Positions 6,019 to 8,767 of a DNA stretch of 8,767 nt are shown here, one piece after another. The notes below the pieces were generated by a model. It was not told where the DNA came from. It saw only the letters and a program-made list of their open reading frames with translations, and made no database searches. The translations under genes and the position numbers were made by a program. The stretch comes from Acidobacteriota bacterium (GTDB lineage: Bacteria; Acidobacteriota; Blastocatellia; Pyrinomonadales; Pyrinomonadaceae). The stretch is taken from NCBI GenBank assembly GCA_019247865.1, contig JAFBAJ010000480.1:1-8767 (forward strand), given 5' to 3'. Position 1 is the stretch's first letter. Each line of letters starts with the position of its first letter.

Positions 6019-7695
6019 TTGTCCAACATGGCTGTATCTGAGTCTCAGCGCAGACGGCGCGCGCTGATCATCGGCGGGGCGAGCACTGCGACCCTGCGCC
6101 AGCACCTGGCGGAATCCGGTTATGAGACGGCGGCGGCGACGACCGATGTGGCGACGCTGATGATCGCCAACTTCAAGCCGGAGGTCGTGCTGATAGTGCT
6201 GGAGCGCGGGAGCGGCGCGGGTGAGAACGAGGGCGTCGCGCTCGCCAGACATATGCGCGAAGAGCCTGTGACGCACGCGTTGCCGTTGGTGCTCGTCTAT
6301 GTCGAAGAGGAGCGCGTCATGCGAAGCGCTGCGCTGAACGCAGGCGTCGACGATTGCTTCGGCATCTGGACGCCGCACGAGCAGATACTGGCGCGGCTGG
6401 ATGCGCTCTTCTGGCGGATCGAAGTCGGGCGGCGCGCGGCTTCGATGACCGGCGACCGGCGGATGGAGATAGACAACTTCATCGTCCTCCTCGACGCCGT
6501 GCGCGAAGACATACGCGCCGGAGTGAGCGGCACGCTGGCGCTCATCTACGCGATTCCGAGAGGCGCGGACAGCACAGGCTTCGACAAACAGGCGCGCGAC
6601 CGCACGCTGGCGGAGGCGCACGGATTCTTCAAGCTCAATCTGCGTCGCATTGATGCGGTCGGCTTTTATGGCCCGACCACTTTGCTCATCTATCTGCCGC
6701 GCCTCAGATCGCGCGAGGCGACGCAGGTGCTGATGAAGCTGCGCGGCGAGTTTCTGGGCGCGCGCACGGACAGCGACCTGGCGCTCGGACTGGCTTCATT
6801 TCCGGATGAGAGCGTCGAGGTCGAGACTCTGATCGAGAAGGCCGAGGCCGCCGCGAGCCACGCGCGCGCCGCCGCAGCGACCGGGCGACCGCCTGCGCCG
6901 CAGGCTCCAACGGCCGCTCAAACGCCGGCGGCTCCGCCAACGCCGATTGCTCCGCAAACACCGGCGGCTCCGCAAGCGACACCGCCCGCACAACCCACGG
7001 CCAGCGCTCCGGTCATCACACCGCACGCTCCGGCGCAGGCTCCAACGCCGCCGCCCGCTCCACAGCCGCCACAACCGGCACAGCCGGTGACGCCGCCGCC
7101 ACCGCCTTCACCCAAACAGCCGGACGCCTATCTTTCGGCGCTGGCGAAGAGGCGCGATTCGCCCGTTGTGCGCGAGACGAAATCGGCTGACCGCCCTGAG
7201 CCGCTGTCCGCGCCCGCCGTCGAGAGTAAAGCCGGAGCGGTGCAGGAGGTCCTGGTCGCGCGTGCTGCGGCGGAGCATGCTGCGGCGGCGGAGCGTGAGC
7301 TTCGCGCGCGCGGTGCGATCATGCCGAGACGGCTGCTGTTGACCGTTTCGGATGCGGCGCGGATGGCGCAGCTCAACGCTTTGATTCGCTCGGCCGGGTA
7401 CGAGGCGCGCACTGCTTTCGACGGGCAGCAGGCTTTAGACCTCCTGCGCATAGAGCGTCCGGACCTGCTCCTGCTGGATTACGAGCTGCACGGGATAGAC
7501 GGCGTGGAGATGCTCAGGCGCTTGCGCAAACAGGCCGGCGGAAATCTGACGCTGCCCGTCGTGATGCTCCTGCAACCCTCGCAGGAGGTCGCGCGGCGCG
7601 AGGCATTGGAACTGGGTGCGCGAGGCATCGTGGCGATGCCGTATGATCCGGCCGAGCTGCTGGACAGTGTGCGCCGCGCTGGCAGCCACGATTAA
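6019..7695 (+). CDS. Two-receiver regulator with degenerate GGDEF-like domain and Pro/Ala linker
   Basis: This is a cytoplasmic signalling protein of 558 residues with no DNA-binding or transmembrane segment. GGAGG (6003-6007) lies 11 nt before TTG 6019; ATG 6028 (three codons in) is the alternative start. Residues about 14-135 resemble a receiver domain, but the acidic pair is GG (19-20) and the phospho-acceptor position carries E62 (VVLIVLERG). Residues about 150-288 align by eye with a GGDEF domain: IDAVGFYGPTTLLIYLPR (211-228) stands where RYGGDEF is expected, and LALGLASFPDES leads to the terminal ARAAAATGR. The active-site residues are gone, so cyclase activity is very unlikely. Residues 291-369 are Pro/Ala/Gln/Thr-rich, and about 405-432 is Ala/Glu-rich and probably helical. 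Residues about 437-555 form a second receiver with D487 (LLLDYELHGIDG) retained, but with SD for the acidic pair and M540 where the conserved Lys usually lies. Domain assignments are inferred from pattern; output is unknown. The next gene follows after 14 nt. Confidence 0.8.
   Translation: MSNMAVSESQRRRRALIIGGASTATLRQHLAESGYETAAATTDVATLMIANFKPEVVLIVLERGSGAGENEGVALARHMREEPVTHALPLVLVYVEEERVMRSAALNAGVDDCFGIWTPHEQILARLDALFWRIEVGRRAASMTGDRRMEIDNFIVLLDAVREDIRAGVSGTLALIYAIPRGADSTGFDKQARDRTLAEAHGFFKLNLRRIDAVGFYGPTTLLIYLPRLRSREATQVLMKLRGEFLGARTDSDLALGLASFPDESVEVETLIEKAEAAASHARAAAATGRPPAPQAPTAAQTPAAPPTPIAPQTPAAPQATPPAQPTASAPVITPHAPAQAPTPPPAPQPPQPAQPVTPPPPPSPKQPDAYLSALAKRRDSPVVRETKSADRPEPLSAPAVESKAGAVQEVLVARAAAEHAAAAERELRARGAIMPRRLLLTVSDAARMAQLNALIRSAGYEARTAFDGQQALDLLRIERPDLLLLDYELHGIDGVEMLRRLRKQAGGNLTLPVVMLLQPSQEVARREALELGARGIVAMPYDPAELLDSVRRAGSHD
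6889..7125 (+). repeat. Low-complexity Pro/Ala-rich linker with 18-nt tandem units
   Basis: This stretch encodes about 79 residues almost entirely of P, A, Q and T. Its 5' part is periodic at DNA level: three adjacent 18-nt units start at 6931, 6949 and 6967, each beginning GCTCCGC and encoding APPTPI, APQTPA and APQATP, with shorter related copies just before them (6904-6930). It looks like a flexible tether expanded by slippage, joining the GGDEF-like part to the C-terminal receiver, and its length may vary between strains. Confidence 0.8.
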
Positions 7696-7709
7696 AGAGG
7701 AGACGTTGC

Positions 7710-8312
7710 ATGCATTGCTTGAACTGCGGTTCCTATCTGCGAGACACGGCGCGTTTCTGCGACGTATGCGGGACGCCCGTCGCAGACCCGGAAGTGACGC
7801 GCCTCGCGACGCGCACGTCGCCGCAGGACGCCGCCGCCGTGCGCACAAATGAAGCGGGCGACCTTGAGCGCACGATCTTCACAGCGCGCCCGACGCTGCT
7901 CTTCATCAAAGCCGGATACGTGGCCGCGGCGCTCGGCGCAGTCCTCCTGACGATCACGCTGGCGCTGCTGCTGCCTTCCGTGAGCTTCTATATCTGGCTT
8001 CCTTTCGCTCTGGCCCTGCTGCTGATCCCGGCCTACTATCACATCAAGCGCAACACAGTGCTCTATACCCTGACCGATTCCAAGATCGAGATCGATCAGG
8101 GTCTCATCGCGCGCACGACGCGCAATATCCCCCTGCGCAACATACAGGACGTGACGGTCTCGACAACCATCCCGCAACGCCTGCTCGGCTTAGGCAATCT
8201 GGTCATCGAGAACGCGAGCGAAGTCGGCGGCGTGACCGTCCTCCGCAACATCAACGACCCGCGCAAGCACGCCGACATGCTCCTGCGCGAGCTGCGCCGC
8301 GTCGGCAGATAA
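7710..8312 (+). CDS. Membrane protein with N-terminal zinc ribbon and bacterial PH domain (YdbS-like)
   Basis: This is an inner-membrane protein of 200 residues. Residues 3-20 are a zinc ribbon with two CxxC knuckles (C3/C6, C17/C20), followed by a polar linker to about 60. Two hydrophobic helices at about 67-89 and 92-110 probably form a membrane hairpin that leaves both ends in the cytoplasm. Residues about 116-200 match the bacterial PH domain of the YdbS/DUF304 family (bPH_2): YTLTDSKIEIDQGLIARTTR, then IPLRNIQDVTV, then LGLGNLVIENA and the final ADMLLRELRR. YdbS-like proteins have no firmly established biochemical role, so no function is assigned. The start is fixed by GAGGAG (7697-7702), 7 nt before ATG. 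It lies 14 nt after the regulator gene and is very likely co-transcribed with it. The zinc ribbon on a YdbS-like protein is a recurrent arrangement in acidobacterial-style genomes as I recall, but I cannot check this. Confidence 0.88.
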   Translation: MHCLNCGSYLRDTARFCDVCGTPVADPEVTRLATRTSPQDAAAVRTNEAGDLERTIFTARPTLLFIKAGYVAAALGAVLLTITLALLLPSVSFYIWLPFALALLLIPAYYHIKRNTVLYTLTDSKIEIDQGLIARTTRNIPLRNIQDVTVSTTIPQRLLGLGNLVIENASEVGGVTVLRNINDPRKHADMLLRELRRVGR

Positions 8313-8378
8313 AAGCAGGATTTACACAACTTTTGCTATCGCATGGAACATCTAAAGAGGAACGGTTTCTAAAGCATT

Positions 8379-8384
8379 AAGAGG
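8379..8384 (+). promoter_or_regulatory. Shine-Dalgarno deciding a TTG start
   Basis: AAGAGG lies 7 nt before TTG 8392, and the codons from that TTG encode a clean signal peptide. This supports TTG as the true start, since the next in-frame ATG (8576) lies well inside the protein. Confidence 0.7.
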
Positions 8385-8391
8385 TATTATT

Positions 8392-8767
8392 TTGCGCTTT
8401 CTTTCCTTCTCAAAACTGCTCTCGGCCTGTGCTCTCGTCATCTGCTCGTTCGCGCCCGTGCTGGCAAACGGCGCGACGGAGGAGGCTGCGAAACTGCTGC
8501 CCGACCAGATCGGCACGTATCGCGCCGTCACCAAAGCTGAACCGGACAAGGCTTTTTCAGAGAGCCGCCAGCGAATGTATCATGCCATTTCGAGCGCGAG
8601 CCGGACGTATCGTTCCGAAAAGGGCGAGTATTTTGCTCTGACCGTCACACGCATGAGTTCGGAGGCGGGCGCGTATGCCTGGCTCACCACCGGGACGCGG
8701 CCGGTCTACGCCATAGACCCATCCACGCAGGTCATCAGGACGGGCGAGGTAGGAACGGCGAGCATGA
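8392..8767 (+). CDS. Exported protein of unknown function, 3' end cut by window
   Basis: An open frame starts at TTG 8392 and runs uninterrupted for 125 codons to the window end, so the C-terminus is missing. The first 25 or so residues are a signal peptide (MRFLSFSKLL, hydrophobic core ACALVICSF, likely cleavage near VLA-NG). The mature part begins ATEEAAKLLPDQIGTYRAV and contains SSASRTYRSEKGEYFALTVTRMSSEAGAYAW with the spacers shown here omitted only at its ends. The LLP..IG.YRAV opening and the later 'gain-of-A-Y' strand recall the DUF6599-type exported proteins of Acidobacteria, but this is a memory-based resemblance. It follows the PH-domain gene by 79 nt with no terminator between, so read-through is possible; I saw no convincing promoter in the gap. 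Confidence 0.75.
   Translation, partial: MRFLSFSKLLSACALVICSFAPVLANGATEEAAKLLPDQIGTYRAVTKAEPDKAFSESRQRMYHAISSASRTYRSEKGEYFALTVTRMSSEAGAYAWLTTGTRPVYAIDPSTQVIRTGEVGTASM

Noticed and set aside
6150..7120. Active diguanylate cyclase
   Set aside because: The site where GGDEF is expected reads YGPTT, so catalytic and metal-binding residues are absent even though the flanking pattern is GGDEF-like.
8342..8371. Nine-codon frame (MEHLKRNGF) as a leader peptide before the last gene
   Set aside because: No ribosome-binding site, no regulatory residue run and no attenuator-like hairpins follow it.

Overview
The window is high-GC bacterial DNA of conventional gene-dense layout. Translated products end their signal peptides in short ILA-QS or MA-QQ type sites, an NDNFA/WYRWTAP-type secreted domain is joined to FG-GAP-like DxDGD repeats, and TTG starts appear. 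This combination suggests an Acidobacteriota chromosome, perhaps Blastocatellia/Pyrinomonadales. That placement is an inference from protein style; there is no rRNA here to confirm it. I see no tRNA, rRNA, CRISPR array, insertion sequence or phage gene.

Layout, left to right. (1) A secreted protein of about 463 residues (101-1492) with an N-terminal beta-sandwich-like domain and six tandem DxDGD repeats, followed by a strong hairpin (1518-1559). (2) A complete alanyl-tRNA synthetase, alaS (1612-4314), the one unambiguous housekeeping gene. (3) A near-perfect 29-bp-arm palindrome built from 10-nt units (4319-4393) that fills the gap between alaS and a convergent minus-strand gene. (4) A small exported peptidoglycan-binding protein on the minus strand (4404-4751). 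(5) A divergent, AT-richer intergenic stretch (4752-5072) with a good sigma-70-type promoter and a small dyad. (6) An exported lytic transglycosylase (5073-5876) closed by a clear intrinsic terminator (5907-5947). (7) A probable two-gene unit: a regulator with degenerate receiver - degenerate GGDEF - Pro/Ala linker - receiver architecture (6019-7695), and 14 nt later a membrane protein with a zinc ribbon and a bacterial PH domain (7710-8312). (8) The start of an exported protein from a TTG codon (8392), cut by the window end.

The two divergent genes at 4404-5876 share a cell-wall theme, one binding and one cleaving peptidoglycan, and may be co-regulated from the space between them. The 6019-8312 pair looks like a signalling/membrane unit of unknown output. 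Nothing here amounts to a recognisable new defence, mobile or biosynthetic system. The items most worth a second look are the decamer palindrome after alaS and the regulator whose signalling sites are largely lost.
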